This document shows, piece by piece, positions 51,782 through 60,966 of a DNA stretch of 64,000 nucleotides; within the stretch, counting starts at the first letter, position 1; the number at the start of each line of letters is the position of its first letter. The position numbers and the translations under genes were made by a program. The notes under the pieces were generated by a model. The model did no database searches. It was not told the origin of the DNA and saw only the letters and a program-made list of their open reading frames with translations. Source of the stretch: Physcocola sp002396385. Its GTDB lineage: Bacteria; Bacteroidota; Bacteroidia; Bacteroidales; Paludibacteraceae. The DNA lies in contig CAMNDM010000007.1 of the NCBI GenBank assembly GCA_946535435.1, positions 1 to 64,000 of the forward strand, given 5' to 3'.

Positions 51782-52618
51782 ATGATAGTAGACGGAGTTG
51801 GTCTGGTACTTGAGGGGGGAGGAATGCGCTGTGTGTTTACTGCAGGTGTGCTCGATTATTTTATGGATCATGATATCGAGTTCCCTTATGTGGCTGGTGT
51901 AAGTGGCGGCGCTTGCGCTGCGGCGTGTTATTTGTCGCACCAGCGGGGCAGGCAGAAAAAGATTTTTATTGATCTTTTCAAGCGGTTTAAAATTGTCAGT
52001 TTGTCACAGTTCTTTACCAAAGGTGCTGTTTTTGATCTTGACCTGGCTGTTGACCGCATCAGTAAAAAGATTCTTCCTTTCGATTTTGACGCCTTCTTTG
52101 CCAATCCTGTCGAACGAGAGTTTGTTGCAAGCAACTGCAATACGGGTGAAGCCGTTTATTTCGACGAAAGGCAGTCTCGCCAACGCTTTATCGACATCTG
52201 TAAGGCTTCGTGCGCTGTGCCGGTGGTGACAAAGAAGCAGTTCATCGATGGTGTGCAGATGCTTGACGGGGGGGTGTGCGATCCGGTACCTATCAAAAGG
52301 GCTATTTCGAAAGGATACAAGCGCAACGTGGTGGTCCTGACTCGAAACCCGCACCGCCGTAGTCCGTATACAAATCTGCCCATTCCATTGGGTATTTATG
52401 GCACCGCTATCACAAAAAAGATGCGGCACCGTGGACGCGATTACAACAATCTGATGCAGTTTATCGAGGCAAAGGCCGAAACCGGTGAGGTTTTGGTGCT
52501 GCAACCTCTGAAAAAACTGAAGGTAACCTCTATCGAGAAAGATACGGACCGACTGCTCGAACTGTACGAGGAAGGGTATGAGTGTGCCAAAGCCATACAT
52601 GCCTATTTAGGCATTTAA
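51782..52618 (+). CDS. patatin-like phospholipase (RssA/YjjU type)
   Basis: A 278-aa lipid acyl hydrolase. The oxyanion loop is EGGGMRC, the nucleophile serine sits in GVSGG and the catalytic Asp in DGGVCDPVPI, giving the Ser-Asp dyad. There is no signal peptide, so it is cytosolic or membrane-associated. One oddity is MRC where most homologues have G[GA]xRG. It follows the muramidase gene by 45 bases and may be co-transcribed. Confidence 0.93.
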   Translation: MIVDGVGLVLEGGGMRCVFTAGVLDYFMDHDIEFPYVAGVSGGACAAACYLSHQRGRQKKIFIDLFKRFKIVSLSQFFTKGAVFDLDLAVDRISKKILPFDFDAFFANPVEREFVASNCNTGEAVYFDERQSRQRFIDICKASCAVPVVTKKQFIDGVQMLDGGVCDPVPIKRAISKGYKRNVVVLTRNPHRRSPYTNLPIPLGIYGTAITKKMRHRGRDYNNLMQFIEAKAETGEVLVLQPLKKLKVTSIEKDTDRLLELYEEGYECAKAIHAYLGI

Positions 52619-52750
52619 AATAGTGAAAAACTTAATTTTCAGTGCTTTTTTACTGTTTTTTCCTTTTTCTTTCTTAATTTTGACCTTGTTCATTCTTTGC
52701 TTTTGTAGGTGGAGGATGATGCTCACGAATTAAACTATAGATAGAGTAGT

Positions 52751-55700
52751 ATGGGATTGGGTACAGTGAAAAACACTATATGGGCTTTGGGAATCGCATG
52801 CTTCCTGACGCCAGGCGATGGTTTCGCCCAAAAAAGAATGAACTTCGACAATTTTACGACTTCCGACGGATTGAGTTCGAACTTGGTCTATTCGCTTGCC
52901 GAAGATTCACTCGGACATGTTTGGGTGGGTACCGACTTTGGCTTGAACTGTTTCGATGGAACGGTTTTCAAATCGTACCCAAAGAAACAGTATCCGCAGT
53001 TGTACCGAAACGATATCAGCCATTTGGCTTGTCTGCCGTCCGGCCATGTTATGATGGGTGGGGGGAATGGTTTTCTTGCGGTTTATGACGGTAAAATTGA
53101 CCGTTTTTCCGACGTGGCACCTGCCAATTACGACTCCTCTTACCAGAAGACGGTTACTTCCTTCTGTCTGTCTCAAACCAGCGGCCGCTTTTTAGCCGCC
53201 ACTTCGAATGGTATTTACGAATTCTCCCACAAGCAGTACCGTTTCCTCCCGCAAGGCCCTCTCTACAAGAATACCGAGCCTTTTTCGATTGATGCGATAT
53301 CGTCCGACACAAGGGGGCGTTATTGGATTCTAACAGGCGGCAGCATGGTTGTTTACAGGGAAGATGGGAAAGAGGTTTTCAACCAGCCCATCGGAAACGA
53401 CGAGCAGCATGCCATCATCTCCAGCATTTATCCGGTTTCGCCGAGTCTTATGGTCGCCTACGGCTTGGCCGACCGTCTTTCCTTTTACAGCATAGCCGCC
53501 AATGGCGAGGTGGGCTTCAGCCACCATGTTCTGCTCCCGTTCCGTAATGTGCGTAATTTCGTCCGCGCCAAGAACGGGTCGTTCTGGTTTATTACCGATG
53601 GCGATGGGCTGTGGATGTCGAAAGGGGTGCCTACGCAGATGTCCGACTTCCAGAAAGTTCTGCCTTATGGTGCAAACGAAGAGGCGTTCAGTAAACTGTA
53701 TGCGGTTATGGTCGATCGTTCCGGCGACTTGTGGGTGGGGTCCCAGAATTCGGGTTTGTGGCGTTTGCGCCTCAACCATAACAACGGCATTTTCACCGCA
53801 ACCGAGTTGGGTCTGGCCAACTGTATGGCTACCGGGTTTGCCGATTTGAAAGACGGACGTCACTTGGTGGCCAGCGATGGAATCGGCATTTTTTCTTATT
53901 CCGACCATAATCCGACTCCGTTCCTTTATGGACCCTCTAACGGCTTGACCAACAAAAATGTCACTTCTGTACTGAACGACGGGTTGGGACGCATCTGGGT
54001 GACGACCTGGGGGGGCGGCCTCTATTCTTCGCCTACCGATAACATCCATTTCACCAACATACCGTTTACCGGCATCAATTCGCCAAGGTCTAACCTCTTC
54101 AGTGTTGTCCGCCTGGTTAACGGAGACTACTGGGTGTGTGCCGGTGGCGACGGCATCTATGTGCTGCACAACGGGCAGTGGAGTCTCAAGCTGTTGCAGC
54201 ACCCCAACTATGGCGATGCCCCCGACCGCTGGCCTTACTTTGTGGTGGAAGCCAGTTCGTCGCTTCTGTGGATATTTACCTCTACGACCGTCTGGATCGA
54301 CAACAATGGCGTGGTGGCCCCTATCAAGGTTCATTACCATGGCTCTTCAAAAGACCAGATGATTTCTATTCACGACGCCTGTTTTGTACCAAATTACGGG
54401 ATTTTGGCGGCTACCAACAACGGGTTGCTCCTGTTCAAGGCCGACGGCTCGGCCTATTCGAAACTCAACTACTGCCCCAGCAGCTATTTTTCTTCTGTGC
54501 TTCTTGCTGCCGACGGTGCTGTTTGGGCTTCGGGCACCGAGGGTATTGTCAAAGTTGACCTGAAAGCGCAGAAGTGTGTTTCTTACCCCTTCGATTTTAG
54601 TTCGAAAGGGCAGAACTATTTCAAAACACGCTCGAAAATTGTCGATTCCAACGGAAGAATCTATTTCGGTAACCGCGACGGTTTCTTCAGTTTCAATCCG
54701 AACACTTCGGTCATGGATATGGGCGTGGGCCATGTGGGCATTTCAAGGCTGCTCATTAACGGCGAGCCTGTCACTTTTGACTATGAGGACGCTGCTGACC
54801 CCAATTCCGAGGTATTGGCCTTTTATGGTAAACACGAGTGTGGAAACTGGAAAACATATGGCAATGGCGGTGAGCTTAATCTTGGTTATGGCGAGACCAA
54901 CCTCGACATCCAGTTCGATGTGGTCGATTTTAACGAGTGTTCCAGCCGTCTCTTCTACCGCCTGAACGGACTTTACGACTCGTGGACCATGGTGCCTGCC
55001 GATAAGAATTTCAATTTCTCCTACATCCCGTCCGGGTCCTACACTTTGGAACTGGCTATGCAGAGTGGGTTGGGGGCTGACTATAAAACACTCTATTCGC
55101 TCTCTATTCTGGTGTCGCCACCGTGGTGGGCCACTTGGTGGTTCCGGTTGTTGCTGCTCGCTCTTGTTGTCGGCCTCGTTTACCGGCGCTACCGTAATGT
55201 TGTGCGTGAGAAGATTGTATTGCAGGAAAAGGTGAACGAGCGTACGCTCGACCTTAAGACTAAAAACCAGCTGATTGAGAAGCGTAACTCGGAATTGAAC
55301 CGCGTACTCAGCTATAAAGACAGGCTGATTGCTGTGGTGGCGCACGATTTGAAGAATCCGATGTTTGCCATTGTGGGGGCTTTGGAAGGTCTGCTGAGGA
55401 AGGATGCGTCGATGAACCCTGAGGAAAGGCAAAAGGTGGTTGGCGACGTGTTGGGCAGCGCCCGCACCTTACAGACCGAAATGAGCAAGTTGCTCGCGTG
55501 GGCTACCTCTAGCCAAGACGATATCGAATACCGGCCTTCCAATACCGATTTGGCGCAAATTATCGACAGCGATCTGGCGCTGTTGAAGGCAACCGCCGAT
55601 GGAAAGGGGGTTAAGGTGCTTTCCGAGGTCAATGTGCGTAACTATTGCTACATCGATGCCCGTATGGTCAGCACCGTCATCCGCAACGTGGTAAGCAACA

Positions 55701-56911
55701 GTATCAAGTTCACTCCTTCTGGAAAGGCTGTCTCGCTGAAAGCCTGGCAGGAACATGACAGGGCGAAAATACAGATTTCTGACCAGGGCGTGGGTATGAC
55801 GGCCGAAAAGATTAAGGAGCTGCAAACCGAGGGCAGACATACTTCTACCGAGGGTACACAGGGTGAGAAAGGTACCGGTTTGGGTGTGGCCATTGTCCGT
55901 GACTATGTGCTGCAAAACAACGGTACGTTCAACATCGAGAGCACGCTGGGCGTGGGCACCACCACTACCATCACACTGCCGCTTACCGACGTTGAACTGG
56001 TTGAAAGCCAGTTGTCGCCTGTTAAGACTGTGCCCGATTTCGAGGTCGATACCGAACTCATGTCTGGCAATACGGTTCTTGTGGTGGACGACGATCCGCT
56101 CATCTGCCAGAATATTAAGAATATGCTCGACGCCTATGTCAGTGTGTTGGTGGCCAACAACGGAAGGCAGGCGCTTGAGCTGATGGCACAGAATGCCATC
56201 GACATTGTGGTCAGCGATGTGGAAATGCCGGTAATGAATGGTATTGATATGAGTATCGAGCTCTCGAAAAACGAGGCCCTCAACTATATCCCTATCCTGT
56301 TCCTTTCGGCCAAGAGTTCGGAGAGTGACAGGCTGCTTGGTCTGCTGACTGGCGCTATCGACTACATACCGAAGCCGTTCAGCCAGAACGAACTCCTCAT
56401 TAAGTTGAACAACATCTTGTCGCTCCGTCAGAAACAACAGCAGCGTCTGTTGTCGGAACACATTGCGAACACCACCAGTGTGGGGGCTGACGATCATAGT
56501 GAAGCCGATGCTGATGTTGGGGACGATGCCCAGACTGCTGACCCAGTCGCTGAAGGTAGCCCTGTGGTAGATGGGCAGAAACAGGAGCAGATTAATCCGC
56601 TTTTGCGCGAAATGCTCGATGTCATCGAAAAACACTATACCGACAATACCTATTCGGTTGAGCGTTTGGCCGACGATATGTGTATGACTAAAATCACCCT
56701 CTACCGACGGGTGAAGACCCTCTCAGGGCAGACTCCGGTCGAACTGCTCAACGAATTCCGGTTGCAGAAGGCTATGGCGTTGTTGAAAGAGGGTAACATA
56801 CAGGTGGGCGATGTGGCCTTCCAGGTCGGTTTCTCCGACCCGGCCTATTTTACCCGCCGGTTCCGCCATTTCTTTAATTTCCCGCCAAGTGCTGTAAAAC
56901 CAAACAAATAG
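52751..56911 (+). CDS. hybrid two-component system protein (sensor kinase, receiver, AraC regulator)
   Basis: A 1386-aa HTCS protein. A signal sequence leads to a periplasmic sensor of two seven-bladed reg_prop propellers (about 30-690; FDNFTTSDGLSSNLVYSLAEDSLGHVWVGT is the first repeat) and a Y_Y_Y domain. A membrane helix lies at about residues 795-815 (WFRLLLLALVVGLVY). The cytoplasmic part has HisKA with phospho-acceptor His865 (VVAHDLKNP), an HATPase (NSIKFTPSG, DQGVGM, GTGLGVAIV), a receiver with Asp1156 (VVSDVEMPVMNG; KPF) and a C-terminal AraC helix-turn-helix. HTCS proteins bind oligosaccharides and switch on polysaccharide-use genes. Here the target is probably the GH30 gene directly downstream. 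TAATTTTG lies upstream at 52675. Confidence 0.95.
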   Translation: MGLGTVKNTIWALGIACFLTPGDGFAQKRMNFDNFTTSDGLSSNLVYSLAEDSLGHVWVGTDFGLNCFDGTVFKSYPKKQYPQLYRNDISHLACLPSGHVMMGGGNGFLAVYDGKIDRFSDVAPANYDSSYQKTVTSFCLSQTSGRFLAATSNGIYEFSHKQYRFLPQGPLYKNTEPFSIDAISSDTRGRYWILTGGSMVVYREDGKEVFNQPIGNDEQHAIISSIYPVSPSLMVAYGLADRLSFYSIAANGEVGFSHHVLLPFRNVRNFVRAKNGSFWFITDGDGLWMSKGVPTQMSDFQKVLPYGANEEAFSKLYAVMVDRSGDLWVGSQNSGLWRLRLNHNNGIFTATELGLANCMATGFADLKDGRHLVASDGIGIFSYSDHNPTPFLYGPSNGLTNKNVTSVLNDGLGRIWVTTWGGGLYSSPTDNIHFTNIPFTGINSPRSNLFSVVRLVNGDYWVCAGGDGIYVLHNGQWSLKLLQHPNYGDAPDRWPYFVVEASSSLLWIFTSTTVWIDNNGVVAPIKVHYHGSSKDQMISIHDACFVPNYGILAATNNGLLLFKADGSAYSKLNYCPSSYFSSVLLAADGAVWASGTEGIVKVDLKAQKCVSYPFDFSSKGQNYFKTRSKIVDSNGRIYFGNRDGFFSFNPNTSVMDMGVGHVGISRLLINGEPVTFDYEDAADPNSEVLAFYGKHECGNWKTYGNGGELNLGYGETNLDIQFDVVDFNECSSRLFYRLNGLYDSWTMVPADKNFNFSYIPSGSYTLELAMQSGLGADYKTLYSLSILVSPPWWATWWFRLLLLALVVGLVYRRYRNVVREKIVLQEKVNERTLDLKTKNQLIEKRNSELNRVLSYKDRLIAVVAHDLKNPMFAIVGALEGLLRKDASMNPEERQKVVGDVLGSARTLQTEMSKLLAWATSSQDDIEYRPSNTDLAQIIDSDLALLKATADGKGVKVLSEVNVRNYCYIDARMVSTVIRNVVSNSIKFTPSGKAVSLKAWQEHDRAKIQISDQGVGMTAEKIKELQTEGRHTSTEGTQGEKGTGLGVAIVRDYVLQNNGTFNIESTLGVGTTTTITLPLTDVELVESQLSPVKTVPDFEVDTELMSGNTVLVVDDDPLICQNIKNMLDAYVSVLVANNGRQALELMAQNAIDIVVSDVEMPVMNGIDMSIELSKNEALNYIPILFLSAKSSESDRLLGLLTGAIDYIPKPFSQNELLIKLNNILSLRQKQQQRLLSEHIANTTSVGADDHSEADADVGDDAQTADPVAEGSPVVDGQKQEQINPLLREMLDVIEKHYTDNTYSVERLADDMCMTKITLYRRVKTLSGQTPVELLNEFRLQKAMALLKEGNIQVGDVAFQVGFSDPAYFTRRFRHFFNFPPSAVKPNK

Positions 56912-57054
56912 GCGTATTTGGAAAAATATTTCACTATTGGTTGAAAAAAATGTACAATTCTTCTGAAAGTTTATTATATTTGAGGCAGTTACCCCAATTA
57001 GTGCTTTTGAGGGTAAGTTTGTTGATTGTCTAGTAACACTAAGATTTGAGCTAC

Positions 57055-59757
57055 ATGAACCGTTTTGCTGACATATTGAGAAATAGGTTGCTGCTGTGTC
57101 TGCCCTTGGCGGCAGTTGTGGCGGACAACGCTTTTGGCGCCACGGTGAGTGTCTATCCCGATAAGGTCGGTCAAACCGTAGGCGGTATTGGCGGCGGTAT
57201 TGTTTATTATCAAGACTGGTTGACCAATCATCCGAACCGTGAGGCTGTTTACGATACTTTGTTTAACGGCTTGGGCATTTCGTGCCTGCGCATGGGCAAC
57301 TGGGCTGTTGAAGACAATGCCGACGATAACCTTATCGCTTCCAACGACGCCATTATTTATAAAGCCGCCAAAGAGTATTGTGGCGACAAATTACCCGTTT
57401 TAATGACTTCCTGGTCGGCTCCGGCCTATCTGAAGGCGAACAACAGCCGTCACGGCTCTAACAACTGGGCCAAAGGTACGCTCAAGAAGGAGAACGGACA
57501 GTTTGTATACGACAAGTACGGGCAGTGGTGGGCCGAATCGCTGGGCCGTTACCACAAACTTGGTGTGTTCCCCGACTTTATCTCCATTCAGAACGAGCCC
57601 GACTGTGACCAGCCCGATTACGACTGCATGGTGCTGAACCCTACCGAAACGTACGACGTGGCCGGCTATGGAAAGGCGTTGTCGGCGGTCAGCGCGCAGG
57701 TCCGGAAAATGCCGAATGCTCCGAAGATGATCGGTGCCGACAACATCGGCATCGGATGGAACCAGACACAAGACTATGTGAACAACCTCGACAGGAAGTT
57801 GCTCGACGGATACTCTTTCCACTACTACCACAGTGGCAAGAACGACCATTCCGACCGCTACAGCTATCCGAACGATTTCATCGAGTCGATGAAGGGGCTG
57901 GCTAACGATCTTAAGGACAAACCCATGTTTATGACCGAGAATTCGGCTTTACGCGAGTCTGTTCCGATGGATGCCGTTTATACCGCCTGGTTTATTGCGA
58001 ATGCTTTCAACATCAACAGGGTCCAATACTATTTCCACTGGAACCTCATTTGGGGCGATGGTGGCGAAACCTGCATCAATCTGCAGAAGTGGGACTCTAC
58101 CTATAAGCAGCCATGGAATGGCGGTTTCCGTACACAACCGACCTATCACGGGCTGAGGCATTTCTCGAAGTTTGTCCGCCCGGGTATGCAGTTGATCGAC
58201 ACGTGGGCGTCGTCCAACCAGATGACGACCTGCGGTTTCAAGGCGGCCGACGGCTCTGCCTATACGCTCATATTCATCAACCAGGGCAATACCGAGCAGA
58301 CTGTTTCGCACGACCTGCCGGTCAACGATGTCAATTTCGATTCGAGAGTGGTGCTGACGGCTGCCGATAAGGATATCTACAGTCAGGATTTGGGTGCCTA
58401 CCAGGGTTCGGTCACCATGCCGGCCCACAGTGTGGTCACCATCGTATACGAGAAAGCGCATGCCAATGTGTCGCCTTATGTTTTCAAGTTCGACCCTGCT
58501 ACAAACAACGGTCATTGGACCAATCCGGCTAACTGGAATACGGGTTGCAAGCCTTGGCCTACCGACTCGCTTGTCCTTTTCGACGGCGAATGCAAGCTCA
58601 GCAAGTTCAACCATAAGGCCCCTATTGTGGTGCTGAACAGCGCGCTGTTCAGTCTGCTTGGCGACGTCTCTGTCGACAGCACTATACACATGCACGGCGG
58701 TGCCTTGAAACTGCACACCGACAGTACCAGTTACGCCCTGCGCGGCAGTGGCATCTCGGTCGAACAGCCGTCTACCGTTATTGTTGCCGACAAGGGTAGC
58801 AGTCTATACTTGTACGACGAGTTGTACGGCTCGGCTTCGTTAAACAAGGTGGGTGGTGGTGTGCTCGACCTCTACACAACCAACCGCGACTTCTCGGGCA
58901 CCTGGTATGCCCGCGACGGAATCATTGTAGCCAATGCTGCCGATGCACTCGGTTCGGGCAATGTGGAAGTGGCCGGTGCCGGACTGTTGCAGGTCAACTT
59001 CCCGTGTGCCCTGAACAACCTGCGTTTGGAACACGACTCCACACTTCTGTTGAACGACACGCTTAGCGTTGTTAACGCATATTTCGATGAAATGACCATT
59101 CCGAACGGAAAATACACCAAGGAAGACTTCCCGAACTATATCATGGGCGACGGTGTGCTGGTGGTTGAGCATCCTTATCCGGTGCTGTTCAAACAAGATG
59201 GTGGCGACAGCGTGCAGGTGGTCGGCATCGATTCGGCTATTGTGTCCATTTCTTACACGTGGGAGAATGCCGAAACTGTCGATGTTGATTGGAATCCGCA
59301 CCAGCCAGACGGCATCAATGTCGAGATAGCCGAGTGGAACAAGACGGTGTCGTTCGATGGGAAGCCGACTGAGGTGGGCGAGTTCGTTTACCACATAGCT
59401 ACCGTCAGCATCGAAGACAGCATCTTCGTTAAAACGGGTATGATTAAGGTGCTCGATTCGCTTGTCTCCCACACCAGTGTCCGCTTGGCGGCTGTCACTG
59501 GGTTGGCGGCGAAAGTGGTGCCTGCGTCGGTTAATTGCGGTGAAACGGCCCATTTGTTGCTAACTGCCCCAGCGGTTGCCAGAGCCCGTGTGGCTGTTTT
59601 AAGCGCCTCAGGTCTAAAGATGGCGGAATTTGATGCTGATATCGTCGGCGGTGCCAATCGTGTCGTGTTGCCGCTTAGCGGCCTCTCAGCGGGTGTTTAT
59701 CTGGTGAAGGTCTGCGTGGCTGACGAGGTTCAAGTATTAAAAGTTCAGATTAAGTAA
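57055..59757 (+). CDS. secreted GH30 family glycosidase with T9SS sorting domain
   Basis: A 900-aa protein. The ATG at 57055 gives a signal peptide (RNRLLLCLPLAAVVADNAFG). Residues about 35-460 form a GH30 (beta/alpha)8 barrel plus side beta-sandwich with acid/base E181 (SIQNEPD) and nucleophile E295 (MTENSA). The pattern suggests a glucuronoxylanase- or glucosylceramidase-like enzyme. Next comes a beta-helix/autotransporter-like region (about 470-690; NGHWTNPANWNTG, TNRDFSGTWYARDGIIVANAADALGSG) and an Ig-like part. The last 80 residues are a type A T9SS sorting domain ending GLSAGVYLVKVCVADEVQVLKVQIK-like. It is thus exported through the outer membrane, probably surface-attached. No SusC/SusD genes are nearby. 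Confidence 0.93.
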   Translation: MNRFADILRNRLLLCLPLAAVVADNAFGATVSVYPDKVGQTVGGIGGGIVYYQDWLTNHPNREAVYDTLFNGLGISCLRMGNWAVEDNADDNLIASNDAIIYKAAKEYCGDKLPVLMTSWSAPAYLKANNSRHGSNNWAKGTLKKENGQFVYDKYGQWWAESLGRYHKLGVFPDFISIQNEPDCDQPDYDCMVLNPTETYDVAGYGKALSAVSAQVRKMPNAPKMIGADNIGIGWNQTQDYVNNLDRKLLDGYSFHYYHSGKNDHSDRYSYPNDFIESMKGLANDLKDKPMFMTENSALRESVPMDAVYTAWFIANAFNINRVQYYFHWNLIWGDGGETCINLQKWDSTYKQPWNGGFRTQPTYHGLRHFSKFVRPGMQLIDTWASSNQMTTCGFKAADGSAYTLIFINQGNTEQTVSHDLPVNDVNFDSRVVLTAADKDIYSQDLGAYQGSVTMPAHSVVTIVYEKAHANVSPYVFKFDPATNNGHWTNPANWNTGCKPWPTDSLVLFDGECKLSKFNHKAPIVVLNSALFSLLGDVSVDSTIHMHGGALKLHTDSTSYALRGSGISVEQPSTVIVADKGSSLYLYDELYGSASLNKVGGGVLDLYTTNRDFSGTWYARDGIIVANAADALGSGNVEVAGAGLLQVNFPCALNNLRLEHDSTLLLNDTLSVVNAYFDEMTIPNGKYTKEDFPNYIMGDGVLVVEHPYPVLFKQDGGDSVQVVGIDSAIVSISYTWENAETVDVDWNPHQPDGINVEIAEWNKTVSFDGKPTEVGEFVYHIATVSIEDSIFVKTGMIKVLDSLVSHTSVRLAAVTGLAAKVVPASVNCGETAHLLLTAPAVARARVAVLSASGLKMAEFDADIVGGANRVVLPLSGLSAGVYLVKVCVADEVQVLKVQIK

Positions 59758-59784
59758 ATACGTTTTAATGTAGGGTTACACACT

Positions 59785-59827
59785 AGCAGGTGGTTACCAG
59801 TATCTTTGGGTACCACCTGCTTTTTTT
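59785..59827 (+). terminator. terminator of the GH30 gene
   Basis: AGCAGGTGGTTACC pairs with GGTACCACCTGCT (one bulge) and is followed by seven T. Confidence 0.9.
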
Positions 59828-59854
59828 GTGCCTTGTCCGTTTCGCCTTAAAGCT

Positions 59855-60790
59855 TTAGTTCCGCCAAGTCAGTTAGGCTGGAAGCCTATACCTCGGTTAG
59901 CCAACGGTCTCCCCAGCGTAAAGTACCAGTTTGGAGTGTGCCATCGGTCTTCCAGTTTGTAAACCCATCAAGTCCGTTAGGCTGGAAGCCTATACCTCGA
60001 TAACCGGGGTCTTCAGCCCTCGGTATATGTAGCTCCCGGACCTCTGCCTGGAAGGCAGTACCTCGTAGTCTAGCCATTAGCGCCGTGCCCCAAGGTACAG
60101 CCCTCCAGGCTGCCTAGTAGCCGCCAGTTCTCCGTGGGCTGCACCCACGGTTACAAAAAGTACAGCCCTCCAGGCTGTGCGGCTACGTGGATTTGTGTCA
60201 GTCCATGCCAGTCGTTCAGGCTGTAAGCCTGTATCTCGATAACCGGGGGCTTCAGCCCTCGGTAGGTACCTCCCCCGTCCTCTGCCTGGAAGGCAGTACC
60301 TCTCAGTCTTTCCATCAGCGCCGTTCCCCAAGGTACAGCCCTCCAGGCTGCCTAGTAGCCGCCAGCTCTCCGTGGGCTGCACCCACGGTTACAAAAGTAC
60401 AGCCCTCCAGGCTGTGCGGCTACATGTAGCCGTGTTAGCCTATGCAAGTTAGGCTGTAAGCCTGTATCTCGATAACCGGGGGCTTCAGCCCTCGGTATAT
60501 GCCATCCCGAACCTCTGCCTGGAAGGCAGTACCTCGTAGCCTAGCCATCAGCGCCGTGCCCAAGGTACAGCCCTCCAGGCTGCCTAGTAGCCGCCAGCTC
60601 TCCGTGGGTTGCACCCACGGTTACAAAAAGTACAGCCTTCCAGGCTGTGCGGCTACATGTAGCCGTGTTAGCTTATACAAGTCCGTTAGGCAGCAGGCCT
60701 ATACCTCGATAACCGGGGGCTTCAGCCCTCGGTATATGCAGCTCCCGACCTCTGCCTGGAAGGCAGTACCTCGCAACCACTAATTGTGTA
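59855..60790. repeat. hairpin-rich tandem repeat of about 236 bases
   Basis: The anchor AACCGGGG(T/G)CTTCAGCCCTCGG occurs at 60002, 60241, 60474 and 60711, so the period is 239, 233 and 237 bases. Three full units are flanked by partial units. In the second unit I see hairpins at 60242-60263 (ACCGGGGGCT/AGCCCTCGGT), 60282-60296 (CTGCCT/AGGCAG), 60336-60350 (CAGCC/GGCTG), 60370-60388 (CCGTGGG/CCCACGG), 60417-60432 (CGGCTACATGTAGCCG) and 60451-60463 (AGGCT/AGCCT). No open frame in it looks like a protein. Regulatory or structural roles are unknown. Confidence 0.9.
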
Positions 60791-60966
60791 GCAGGAGACC
60801 TATCCATCGGGAAACAGCGGGCCCGCCTCCGCTCGATTTTGGGCCCCTCCGCCCACTTTTTCTCCCCCTTCCGCCTTGCCGAAAGGGCTTTTTTTGCTAA
60901 ATTTATCGTTTTGGCACAGTCCGTTTGGACGGACTAGTCTACTTTTTGTATAACATGTGATTTTAT

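Noticed and set aside
59886..60783. Short open frames across the tandem repeat
   Set aside because: They repeat the same hairpin-coded residues on both strands and have no protein character.
59855..60790. CRISPR array
   Set aside because: The repeats are about 236 bases, head to tail, with no short direct repeats separated by unique spacers, and no cas genes.
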